50,128 bases of DNA from Paracoccaceae bacterium (GTDB lineage: Bacteria; Pseudomonadota; Alphaproteobacteria; Rhodobacterales; Rhodobacteraceae). Within the stretch, counting starts at the first letter, position 1. Each line of letters starts with the position of its first letter. Shown piece by piece: positions 17,377 through 25,015 of the stretch. The stretch lies in assembly GCA_022448925.1 (NCBI GenBank), contig JAKVCP010000016.1, positions 1-50,128 on the forward strand, written 5' to 3'. Both the position numbers and the translations under genes were made by a program. The notes under the pieces are model-generated. The model had not been told where the DNA came from. It saw only the letters and a program-made list of their open reading frames with translations, and did no database searches.

Positions 17377-18986
17377 GTTTGCTACACATACGCGCACTGC
17401 AGCTGGCCATTCACGGGACGCCGATCCTAAAAGGTATTTCGCTCGACATTGCGCCCGGCGAAATCCTGGCGCTGACCGGCGAAAGCGGATCCGGCAAGTC
17501 GATGACAGCCTTTGCAACGCTTGGCCTGCTGCCTCAGGGCAGCCTCGCAGGCGGAGAGATCCGCCTACAAGGCACAGAACTGTTGCGCCTGACCGATGCG
17601 CAGATGTGTCAGCTGCGCGGAAATGAAATCGGTATGATCTTTCAAGAACCGATGACAGCTCTGAACCCAGTGCAAACAATCGGTGATCAGGTGGCCGAAA
17701 CGATCTTGATCCATGGGGCGGCCACACGGGATCAGGCCATGAAACGCGCGCGTGACGTTCTGCGCCGCGTTGGATTGCCCGAAGAGCGCTTTCCCGTGAC
17801 CCGTTTCCCACACGAACTGTCTGGCGGGCAAAGACAACGGGTGGTGATTGCCATGGCAATCGCCCTGCAACCAAAACTGCTGATTGCCGATGAACCGACA
17901 ACGGCCCTTGATGTGACAACACAGGCGCAAATCCTTGATCTGCTGAAGTCGCTCGTCAAGGCAGACCACATGGGGCTGATGATGATCACCCATGATTTGG
18001 CCGTGGTCAGCGACATGGCGGATCGGATCGTTGTGATGCAGCATGGCAACATCGTCGAGCAGGGACCGACCCAAACTCTGTTTCGAACCATGCAGCACCC
18101 CTATACCCGCGCGCTGTTCGCGGCCTCCACCCACCGGGTTAACCTTCCCTCCCCCAAGTCAAGACCCGAACCGATCGTTCAGGTTTGCGACGCCGTGCGC
18201 GACTACCCATTGAAAAAACGCCTGTTTCAGCCCCGCCGGTACGCCCGCGCTGTCAATCGCGTCAGCCTGACCATTCACCAAGGAGAACGGCTTGGACTGG
18301 TTGGCGAAAGTGGCTGCGGAAAATCAACGCTGACACGCGCGATGCTGGGGTTGGAGCCTCTGCAAGGAGGAGAGATTAAGGCTTTTGGACAGCGCGTTGG
18401 TCCAGGAATGCCAAACGGATTGCGGTCTGGCATGCAGGTGGTCTTTCAGGACCCTTATGGCAGCTTCAATCCGCGTTGGAAGGTCGGGCGGCTGATCGCG
18501 GAACCTTTTCACCTGATGGCAGATCCTCCGCGCGGCGGCGCGCTGACGGACCGTATCGCAGAATCTTTGGAAAACGTCGGGCTGCAGCCAACGGATGCGG
18601 ACAAATACATCCACGCCTTTTCGGGCGGGCAGCGCCAACGCATTGCCATCGCGCGTGCGCTGATCACCAACCCTGATCTGATCATATTTGACGAAGCGGT
18701 CAGCGCGCTTGATGTCCGTGTCCGTGCCCAGATCCTTGACCTGATCGCCGATCTCTCGCGGCGGCTTGACCTGGCCTATCTGTTCATCAGCCACGATTTG
18801 ACGGTCGTACGCGAAATCACCGACCGCGTTCTGGTCATGCAGGCCGGAGAAATCGTCGAAGAGGGCCCGACCGAAGCCGTTCTGAACACTCCACAACACC
18901 GCTACACCCAACAGCTGATCGCGGCAGCGCCGCGACTGCCCGACCTGACAACAGGAGATCCCGATGCTGCCGCCTCTGACCTTTGA
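17373..18986 (+). CDS. Fused double ABC ATPase (DppD-DppF type)
   Basis: Energises the peptide-type importer. A single 537-residue chain carries both nucleotide-binding domains that are separate genes in many importers. Domain 1 (about 1-255) has [16 protein letters not shown] and LLIADEPTTALD; domain 2 (about 270-525) has GESGCGKST, FSGGQRQR and LIIFDEAVSALD. Each is followed by the short oligopeptide-transporter C-terminal segment (HPYTRALF and HRYTQQL). The fused layout is as in GsiA and several opine importers. The start at 17373 overlaps the stop of the DppC-type gene; a much longer upstream open frame is only a shadow inside that gene. In domain 2 Walker B the proline of the usual DEP is Ala (DEA), a frequent variant. 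Confidence 0.93.
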   Translation: MSLLHIRALQLAIHGTPILKGISLDIAPGEILALTGESGSGKSMTAFATLGLLPQGSLAGGEIRLQGTELLRLTDAQMCQLRGNEIGMIFQEPMTALNPVQTIGDQVAETILIHGAATRDQAMKRARDVLRRVGLPEERFPVTRFPHELSGGQRQRVVIAMAIALQPKLLIADEPTTALDVTTQAQILDLLKSLVKADHMGLMMITHDLAVVSDMADRIVVMQHGNIVEQGPTQTLFRTMQHPYTRALFAASTHRVNLPSPKSRPEPIVQVCDAVRDYPLKKRLFQPRRYARAVNRVSLTIHQGERLGLVGESGCGKSTLTRAMLGLEPLQGGEIKAFGQRVGPGMPNGLRSGMQVVFQDPYGSFNPRWKVGRLIAEPFHLMADPPRGGALTDRIAESLENVGLQPTDADKYIHAFSGGQRQRIAIARALITNPDLIIFDEAVSALDVRVRAQILDLIADLSRRLDLAYLFISHDLTVVREITDRVLVMQAGEIVEEGPTEAVLNTPQHRYTQQLIAAAPRLPDLTTGDPDAAASDL

Positions 18987-20409
18987 CACGCGCCATGCTC
19001 TGATCAACGGCACCTGGAGCCCAACGGAAGATACATTGCCGCTGTTCAACCCCTCGACCGGGGAAACCATCGGATCCATCGCGCGATGCGGCACCGCCGA
19101 GGTCGACCGGGCCGTTGCTGCGGCACACATGGCCCGGCAAACAGACTGGGGACGCATGACAGCAACAGAGAGAGGCCGGATCCTGGCACGGATTGGCCAG
19201 CTTGTTCTGTCAGAGGTTGATCTGCTGACCCAGCTTGAGGCACTGGATGTCGGCAAACCCCTGACCCAGGCGCGCAACGATGCCATTGCCCTGGCACGCT
19301 ATTGCGAGTTCTACGGAGGCGCGGCGGACAAGATCATGGGCGAGACAATTCCCTATCTGGATGGCTACACTGTGTACACCTTGCGCGAACCCCATGGGGT
19401 GACCGGGCATATCGTGCCCTGGAATTACCCAATGCAGATCATTGGGCGTTCGGTCGGGGCAGCGTTGGCCATGGGCAATGCCTGTGTTCTCAAACCTGCC
19501 GAGGATGCCTGTCTGACCGCCTTGGCTTTTGCCGAGCTTGCGACCCGGGCTGGCCTGCCCGATGGCGCTCTGAATGTTGTGCCCGGGCTGGGCACAGAAG
19601 CGGGCGCGGCGCTGGCCGGACACCCCGATGTTCAACACATCAGCTTCACCGGGTCGGTGACCACCGGGGCCGCTGTCCAGATGGCGGCAGCTGCCAACGT
19701 GGTGCCAGTGACACTGGAACTTGGCGGCAAATCCCCCCAAGTCGTCTTCGATGATGCGGATCTGGACGCGGCCCTGCCCTTTCTGGTGAACGCCGGCTTG
19801 CAGAACGCCGGGCAGACCTGCTCTGCGTCATCCCGTATCCTTGTCCAAGAGGCCATCGCGCCAGAGGTCATGGACCGCATGGCCAAGGCCTATCGCGCCA
19901 AGCGGGTGGCTCCGGCGATCGAGGACGCAGACATCGGCCCCCTGATTTCCCAGATTCAGAAAGCCCGTGTCGAGACATTTCTGGCCAGAGGCGCGGATCT
20001 GCCGATTCTGGCCCAAGGCCAGCTGGCTGCCGACCTGCCCACAGCAGGCACCTATGTGCGACCGACACTGTACGGCCCGGTCGCCCCCGATCACAGTCTG
20101 GCCAAAGAGGAAATCTTTGGTCCGGTGCAGGTGATCATCCCCTTCGCGGACGAGGCCGAGGCCATCAAGATCGCCAATGGCACCGATTACGGGCTGGTTG
20201 CCAGTGTCTGGACCCGCGATGGCGCACGGCAGATGCGGTTGGCCAAGGCGCTGCATGCCGGACAGGTATTTGTGAACAACTATGGGGCAGGCGGCGGGGT
20301 AGAACTGCCTTTTGGCGGACTGGGCAAATCCGGACATGGCCGGGAAAAGGGTTTTGAGGCGCTTTACGGATTTTCCTCTCTCAAGACCGTGGCAGCCTTT
20401 CACGGCTAA
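18964..20409 (+). CDS. NAD(P)-dependent aldehyde dehydrogenase
   Basis: Oxidises an aldehyde, presumably one formed from the imported compound, to the acid. 481 residues with all ALDH landmarks: Asn154 in VPWNYPMQ, the FTGSVTTG nucleotide motif (228-235), general base Glu252 in LELGGKS and catalytic Cys286 in GQTCSA. It resembles the betaine-aldehyde/aminoaldehyde group, but specificity cannot be settled by eye. Its first 23 bases overlap the ATPase gene, so it is part of the importer operon. Confidence 0.92.
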   Translation: MLPPLTFDTRHALINGTWSPTEDTLPLFNPSTGETIGSIARCGTAEVDRAVAAAHMARQTDWGRMTATERGRILARIGQLVLSEVDLLTQLEALDVGKPLTQARNDAIALARYCEFYGGAADKIMGETIPYLDGYTVYTLREPHGVTGHIVPWNYPMQIIGRSVGAALAMGNACVLKPAEDACLTALAFAELATRAGLPDGALNVVPGLGTEAGAALAGHPDVQHISFTGSVTTGAAVQMAAAANVVPVTLELGGKSPQVVFDDADLDAALPFLVNAGLQNAGQTCSASSRILVQEAIAPEVMDRMAKAYRAKRVAPAIEDADIGPLISQIQKARVETFLARGADLPILAQGQLAADLPTAGTYVRPTLYGPVAPDHSLAKEEIFGPVQVIIPFADEAEAIKIANGTDYGLVASVWTRDGARQMRLAKALHAGQVFVNNYGAGGGVELPFGGLGKSGHGREKGFEALYGFSSLKTVAAFHG

Positions 20410-20486
20410 GACGGGCGCCGGTGCGGGGCTGCCCGAGGCACTGTCCCGACTTGGTCTTTGCCGGGCATGGTTGCTGTGAAACACGT

Positions 20487-20504
20487 CGCCCCGTCGCAGG
20501 GGCG
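20487..20504. terminator. Weak stem-loop after the aldehyde dehydrogenase gene
   Basis: CGCCCC-GTCGCA-GGGGCG, 6-bp stem, in the 236-bp gap before the SDR gene. No T-run; a partial terminator or simple GC palindrome. Confidence 0.3.
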
Positions 20505-20645
20505 GGCCACCAACCCGGTGTGCAGAAGCCCCCTGAACGCAACGCCGGGGCAAGTGGAAAATGTCGCAGGGGGGCGATCCGCCTTGGCTTTTCTTCTGCG
20601 GACGCCTGTGTCCATACTGAACCACGCGAACAAGAGGAGCTTCAC

Positions 20646-21386
20646 ATGCGATTGGCTGGAAAAACTGCCATCGTGACCGGCGCAGCATCAGGCTTTGGCG
20701 CGGGAATCGCCACCAAGTTCTTGGCCGAGGGCGCGCAGGTCATGATTGCCGACATCAATGGCGAAGGGGCGCGCGCCTTTGCAGCGGAAACAGGCGGCGT
20801 TCCATTCCGGGTCGATGTGTCAAACGGCACCTCGGTGTCGGATATGGTTCAGGCAGCGCTCACTGCTTTTGGCAGAGTGGACATATTGGTCAACAATGCC
20901 GGTGTGACGCATTTGCCGGCGCCGATGGAAGAAGTCACCGAAGAGGACTTTGACCGCGTCTTTGCGGTCAACTGCAAATCGGTCTACCTGACGGCACGGG
21001 CCTTGATCCCCCACATGAAAGATGCAGGCAAAGGCGCAATCCTGAATGTCGCTTCAACGGCGGGTGTCTCTCCGCGTCCTCGGTTGAACTGGTACAATGC
21101 TTCAAAGGGATGGATGAACACGGCCACCCGAACGATGGCGGTCGAGTTGGCTTCGGCAGGCATTCGGGTGAATGCCCTGAACCCGGTCGCAGGCGAAACG
21201 CCTTTACTTTCCAGCTTTATGGGAGAGGACACACCCGAAATGCGGGCCAAGTTCTTGGCAACGATCCCCATGGGACGATTTTCCACTCCCGAAGATATGG
21301 GCCATGCCGCGACCTATCTGTGTTCGGACGAGGCCGGTCTGATCACCGGCGTCTGCATGGAAGTTGATGGCGGGCGCTGTATCTGA
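20646..21386 (+). CDS. Short-chain dehydrogenase/reductase
   Basis: NAD(P)-dependent oxidoreductase, 246 residues. Classical SDR motifs are complete: nucleotide loop TGAASGFG (about 11-18), NNAG, NVAS with the catalytic Ser, and YNASK with both Tyr and Lys. The C-terminus ends GVCMEVDGGRCI, typical of the FabG-like branch. ATG 20646 is preceded by AGAGGAG; the upstream open extension has no ribosome site. Its stop overlaps the P1-peptidase start by one base, tying it to the hydrolase genes. It may convert an alcohol or hydroxyacid made in the same pathway. Confidence 0.92.
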   Translation: MRLAGKTAIVTGAASGFGAGIATKFLAEGAQVMIADINGEGARAFAAETGGVPFRVDVSNGTSVSDMVQAALTAFGRVDILVNNAGVTHLPAPMEEVTEEDFDRVFAVNCKSVYLTARALIPHMKDAGKGAILNVASTAGVSPRPRLNWYNASKGWMNTATRTMAVELASAGIRVNALNPVAGETPLLSSFMGEDTPEMRAKFLATIPMGRFSTPEDMGHAATYLCSDEAGLITGVCMEVDGGRCI

Positions 21387-22399
21387 TGTTCGGCGAGATG
21401 GCGCCGGGACCGCGCAATCTGATCACTGATGTGGCAGGGTTGCGCCTTGGCAATGCAGAGGATGGCGCCGCACGTTCGGGCGTAACGGTGCTGGCGGGTG
21501 ATGCGCCATTCACCTGCTCTTATGCAGTACACGGCGGCGCCCCCGGCACCCGCGAGACAGATCTGCTGGAACCCGACAAAACCGTACCGGGCGTGGATGC
21601 GCTTGTGCTGTCGGGCGGAAGTGCCTTTGGCCTGGCGGCAGCCCAGGGTGTGATGGAGGCGCTTCATGCGCAAGGCCGCGGTTTTCAGGCGCTTTCAGCC
21701 CGTGTGCCGCTGGTGCCGGCTGCGATTATCTTTGATCTCCTGAATGGAGGCCAGAAGGACTGGTCCACAAATCCCTATCCCGCGCTTGGTGCTCAGGCGC
21801 TTGGCGCTGCAGGGCGGGACTTTGTGCTTGGGTCGTCGGGGGCCGGGTTCGGCGCCCTGACTGCGGGATATAAAGGCGGTTTGGGGTCTGCCTCGCTGGT
21901 GCTTGAAGATGGCACAACGGTTGGCGCGGTGATGGTGGCAAATCCGATCGGAGATGCGATCACGCCAGGGGGTAAGCACTTTTGGGCGGCTCCATTCGAG
22001 GTCAACAACGAGTTCGGCGGGCTGGGGATCGACCCGGCGCCAGGCCTGCGCGCCCTGCCGCCCAGCCGCAAACTTGCAGCCATGCAAACCCTGGCCAACA
22101 CCACGATCGGAATTGTCGCCACCGATGCCAGCCTGACCAAAGCGCAGTGCAAGCAGCTTGCAACTGCCGCCCACGATGGAATCGCCCGCGCCGTAGTACC
22201 AGCGCATGGCCCCGGCGACGGAGACCTGATCTTTGCCGCAAGCACCGCTGCGCGCACCGCACCCGTCGATCACGGCGCCCTGAGCCATGCTGCAGCGGTC
22301 TGCGTCTCTCGTGCCATCGCGCGGGCTGTTTGGGAAGCCAGGCACATCAAAGGCGATGTGCTGCCTGCATTCCGGTCTGAACGCTCCGACCATGCCTGA
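21386..22399 (+). CDS. P1 family N-terminal-nucleophile amidohydrolase (DmpA/NylC-like)
   Basis: Probable amidase or aminopeptidase that processes itself. 337 residues. The N-terminal NLITDVAGLRLGNAED segment, the GGAPGTRETDLL loop and the LSGGSAFGLAAAQGVME segment are hallmarks of the P1/S58 family. The expected self-cleavage site is NTTIGIVATDA, with Asn238 and nucleophile Thr239, as in nylon-oligomer hydrolase NylC; DmpA and BapA use Ser instead. Known members cleave D-amino acid amides, beta-peptides and aminohexanoate oligomers. Cytoplasmic, no signal peptide. It overlaps the SDR gene by one base and the alpha/beta-hydrolase by eight. Confidence 0.9.
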   Translation: MFGEMAPGPRNLITDVAGLRLGNAEDGAARSGVTVLAGDAPFTCSYAVHGGAPGTRETDLLEPDKTVPGVDALVLSGGSAFGLAAAQGVMEALHAQGRGFQALSARVPLVPAAIIFDLLNGGQKDWSTNPYPALGAQALGAAGRDFVLGSSGAGFGALTAGYKGGLGSASLVLEDGTTVGAVMVANPIGDAITPGGKHFWAAPFEVNNEFGGLGIDPAPGLRALPPSRKLAAMQTLANTTIGIVATDASLTKAQCKQLATAAHDGIARAVVPAHGPGDGDLIFAASTAARTAPVDHGALSHAAAVCVSRAIARAVWEARHIKGDVLPAFRSERSDHA

Positions 22400-23198
22400 G
22401 GTTCAGCTGAACGACATCTGCCTGTGGTACGAAGACGAAGGGTCCGGCCCCCCGATTATCCTTGTGCCCGGTATGCTGAGTGACAGCGCAAGCTGGCAAC
22501 CTGTGGTTCCCGCGCTCACCAAGGACCACCGGGTCATCCGGCTTGACCCACGCTGCAGCGGGCGCACCCGGCCGGAGACGCCGGATCTGTCGTTGACACT
22601 TTTGGCAAGGGACGTGCTTGCGCTCGCCGATCACCTGTCACTTGATACGGTGCATCTGCTGGGGCACTCGCTGGGCGGCCTTGTTGCGACAGCCACTGCC
22701 GGTCGTGCACCAGAGCGCATCACCTCCCTTGTCGTGCTGGCGTCCAACCCGGAACCGACCCCGGCCTCCGGTCGCATGTTTGGCGAGCTGGTCGCCTGCC
22801 GCAGCACGCATGCAGACGCCGGCCAATGGCTGCATGACCTGTTTCCCTGGCTGTTCCACCCAGACACACTGTGCGATCCCAAGAGCGTCGCGCAGATGGT
22901 TGACGCCAGTCTCGCCTACCCGTTTCGCCAAACACTGGCGGCCATGAGACACCAGACCGCCTTTCTGCAACGTTGGGACAAAAGCGCCCTGCCAAGGCAC
23001 GTCTCTGTCCCGTCCTGTGCTGTTCTGGCAAAAGATGACAGGTTGGTACCGATTGGTGATGCCACTCAGGCGCTGCAAACCCGGGGCTTTGAGGTGCGCT
23101 CAATTTCAAAGGCGGGCCATGCCCTGCACTGGGATCAACCCGAGCTGGTGGCCAGGACCGTGACCGACTGGCTGACCAGCTTCAGTCCAAGACCTTAA
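22392..23198 (+). CDS. Alpha/beta-hydrolase
   Basis: Serine hydrolase of the alpha/beta fold, 268 residues. Nucleophile elbow GHSLGG (Ser93), an acid in LAKDDRLVP (about 221-229) and the His in KAGHALHWDQP complete a plausible triad; the oxyanion region is LVPGMLSDSASW. It resembles the 3-oxoadipate enol-lactonase/carboxylesterase-like branch, but the substrate is unknown. The start at 22392 (ATGCCTGA) overlaps the stop of the P1 hydrolase gene, so the two are translationally coupled. Convergent with the SseB-like gene; the coding ends overlap by four bases. Confidence 0.9.
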   Translation: MPEVQLNDICLWYEDEGSGPPIILVPGMLSDSASWQPVVPALTKDHRVIRLDPRCSGRTRPETPDLSLTLLARDVLALADHLSLDTVHLLGHSLGGLVATATAGRAPERITSLVVLASNPEPTPASGRMFGELVACRSTHADAGQWLHDLFPWLFHPDTLCDPKSVAQMVDASLAYPFRQTLAAMRHQTAFLQRWDKSALPRHVSVPSCAVLAKDDRLVPIGDATQALQTRGFEVRSISKAGHALHWDQPELVARTVTDWLTSFSPRP

Positions 23199-23986
23199 CG
23201 CAAGATCGGGGGCGCATCAGGATTTGATCCGGGGGCAGCGCGCTTGGCGGCATCTGGGGTGTCTCTTTGCGGTATGTCGAACCGCAGGCCGACCCGTGCC
23301 AAGCTGGCCGCTGCCGGATCACTCTGAGACAGAAAGACCACGTCCAGTGACGCTGCTGGCACACCTGAAAAAACAAGCGCCTCGTTGACCGCTGTGGCCA
23401 GCGCTGGTTCCGCCCCAGGTAGGGTCCCGGTGAATCCCAGGATATGCCCCCGCTGCCCACCTTGATAGGCGACCTCAGCCAGATAAGCGCTGCGCGCCAG
23501 TCCTGCAGCTGTCGCAAGTTTTGTATCAATCGCGGACAGCACTTCGGACGGCAAGTCGGAGGGCGCGGCGAACTCTTGTGGTCGGGCCTCCTCTTCCTTT
23601 GGTGCGCTGTCGAGGGTCTGAGACAACCAGTCGACAGCCTCTGCCGGAATCAGAATTTCTGATGGCGCAACCTGCAAGTTGACCCCCAAACCGATTCCCT
23701 GTCCTGCCAGCATCGAAACCACGGCCCGCCCCGACAGCGCCGCACTGGGCACAATGCGTTCTGCAAATTGGGCCAGCCGCTCTTCTCTGTCGAACACCAG
23801 AACGAATCGTGCATCACCCAGATCGAACAAGTCCGGCTCAACGGTATCCCCCTCGGCCTCGCGCGCCAAAAGCAGAAACAATTCACTGTCGGCCAGCCGC
23901 TCGTAAAATCGCAAGCGCGCAGCGTCATCATCAGGCGCCGCCTGCATCTGTGCATGGGCGTGGTCCAGCGCAGTCAGTTCAGTCAT
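23195..23986 (-). CDS. SseB-family protein
   Basis: 263 residues with the SseB N-terminal domain (LADSELFLLL through VLVFDREERLAQFA, roughly residues 28-130) and an SseB C-terminal region (about 145-240). SseB was named from an Escherichia coli gene affecting serine sensitivity; its molecular role is not established. The start at 23986 (MTELTALDHA) is preceded by GTGAGG; the upstream GTG is a less likely start. It overlaps the upstream glycosylase gene by eight bases. Confidence 0.85.
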   Translation of the reverse strand: MTELTALDHAHAQMQAAPDDDAARLRFYERLADSELFLLLAREAEGDTVEPDLFDLGDARFVLVFDREERLAQFAERIVPSAALSGRAVVSMLAGQGIGLGVNLQVAPSEILIPAEAVDWLSQTLDSAPKEEEARPQEFAAPSDLPSEVLSAIDTKLATAAGLARSAYLAEVAYQGGQRGHILGFTGTLPGAEPALATAVNEALVFSGVPAASLDVVFLSQSDPAAASLARVGLRFDIPQRDTPDAAKRAAPGSNPDAPPILR

Positions 23987-24572
23987 TGAGAACCTCACGT
24001 ACCTTGGCGCGTACAGCGGGAAGAACCTCTTGTTCGAACCACGGGTTGCGCTTTAACCAGCCTGTATTGCGCCACGATGGATGCGGCAAGGGCAGTGCCC
24101 CAGGCCAATGGTCGCGCCAGGCAAGAACGGTCTGGGTGACCCCAGCCTTGGCGCCAAGATGAAAGCGATGCGCATATCCGCCCACCAGAATGCGCAGACG
24201 AATATTGGGCAGGGCTCCCATGACCGCGTCCTGCCAGGTCGCACGGCAAATCGCAGGAGGGGGCAAGTCACTGCCGCCGGCGTCATACCCAGGGAAACAA
24301 AAGGCCATCGGCACAATCGCCACACGGCTGCGGTCATAGAACCGGTCTGGCGTCAGACCCAACCAATCGCGCAACCGATCGCCCGAGCGGTCATCAAACG
24401 GCTTGCCGGATGCGTGGACCCGTGCGCCGGGTGCCTGCCCCGCAATCAGCACGCGCGCCGAGGGATGGAACCAGACCACTGGTCGTGGCCTATGGGCCGT
24501 CTGGGTGGCTGCAAATCGGTCAGCACACAGACGACACGCAGCGATGGACTGGCTGATCTCTGTCATGGGCAT
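23979..24572 (-). CDS. Uracil-DNA glycosylase family protein, possible Fe-S type
   Basis: Likely base-excision enzyme of the UDG superfamily, 197 residues. The segment GQAPGARVHASGKPFDDRSG (about 44-63) resembles the family-4 water-activating motif, and the C-terminal HPSWRN is the second active-site motif. Four cysteines (Cys13, Cys16, Cys91, Cys108) show the Cx2C...Cx16C spacing expected of a family-4 iron-sulfur cluster. Start ATG at 24572 or 24566; no strong ribosome site. It is divergent from arsR with the 98-bp operator region between them, so ArsR could also influence it. Confidence 0.82.
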   Translation of the reverse strand: MPMTEISQSIAACRLCADRFAATQTAHRPRPVVWFHPSARVLIAGQAPGARVHASGKPFDDRSGDRLRDWLGLTPDRFYDRSRVAIVPMAFCFPGYDAGGSDLPPPAICRATWQDAVMGALPNIRLRILVGGYAHRFHLGAKAGVTQTVLAWRDHWPGALPLPHPSWRNTGWLKRNPWFEQEVLPAVRAKVREVLND

Positions 24573-24610
24573 CTTATTTCAGACGAAGATCACCAGGTCA
24601 CGCGGCAATC

Positions 24611-24630
24611 ATTTCAAAGGATCTTGAAAT
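24611..24630. promoter_or_regulatory. ArsR operator candidate, distal site
   Basis: Inverted repeat ATTTCAA-N6-TTGAAAT, the same 7-6-7 layout as the site at 24651-24670 with 40 bp centre to centre. Two matching sites in a divergent promoter region point to cooperative binding of the ArsR dimer encoded next door. Confidence 0.7.
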
Positions 24631-24650
24631 AATCCTTGTCTCGCGATTTT

Positions 24651-24670
24651 ATTTCTATAATTCTAGAAAT
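24651..24670. promoter_or_regulatory. ArsR operator candidate overlapping -10 and start codon
   Basis: Inverted repeat ATTTCTA-N6-TAGAAAT ending directly at the arsR ATG. It contains a perfect TATAAT (24656-24661). A bound repressor would cover the -10 box and start site. Because TATAAT lies only 9 bases before the ATG, the transcript should be leaderless or nearly so. Confidence 0.75.
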
Positions 24671-25015
24671 ATGGAAACGAACCCCTCCCACGAACTGGCA
24701 CTGCACATCGTCGCTTCGCAGTTTGCCGCGCTTGGCTCGGAGCAGCGGCTTGGCGTGTTGCGCGTCTTGGTACGCGCCGGCCAAGATGGTCTAAGCATAG
24801 GGGCCTTGGGCGAACGCTCGGGCGTCACGGGATCGACCTTGACCCATCACCTGAAAATCCTTGTGCAGGCGGGACTGGTCACCCAGACCCGGCGCGGGCG
24901 CTCGATGATTTGTGCGGCGATCGCCTATGAAGAGGTCTTGGCGCTTTCGAGGTATTTGCTGAACGACTGTTGTGCCGATTGCGCATCATCCGCAGAAAGT
25001 CACGACCATGGCTGA
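24671..25015 (+). CDS. ArsR-family metalloregulator
   Basis: 114-residue winged-helix repressor. The recognition-helix region reads LSIGALGERSGVTGSTLTHHLKIL (about residues 40-63), with the wing at TQTRRGRSMICAAI. The C-terminal tail CCADCASSAESHDHG is rich in Cys and His and is a likely metal/metalloid sensor site. No Shine-Dalgarno precedes the ATG, consistent with a leaderless mRNA. Its last eight bases overlap the permease gene, so the regulator and transporter form one unit that is probably derepressed by the ligand the permease handles. Confidence 0.92.
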   Translation: METNPSHELALHIVASQFAALGSEQRLGVLRVLVRAGQDGLSIGALGERSGVTGSTLTHHLKILVQAGLVTQTRRGRSMICAAIAYEEVLALSRYLLNDCCADCASSAESHDHG

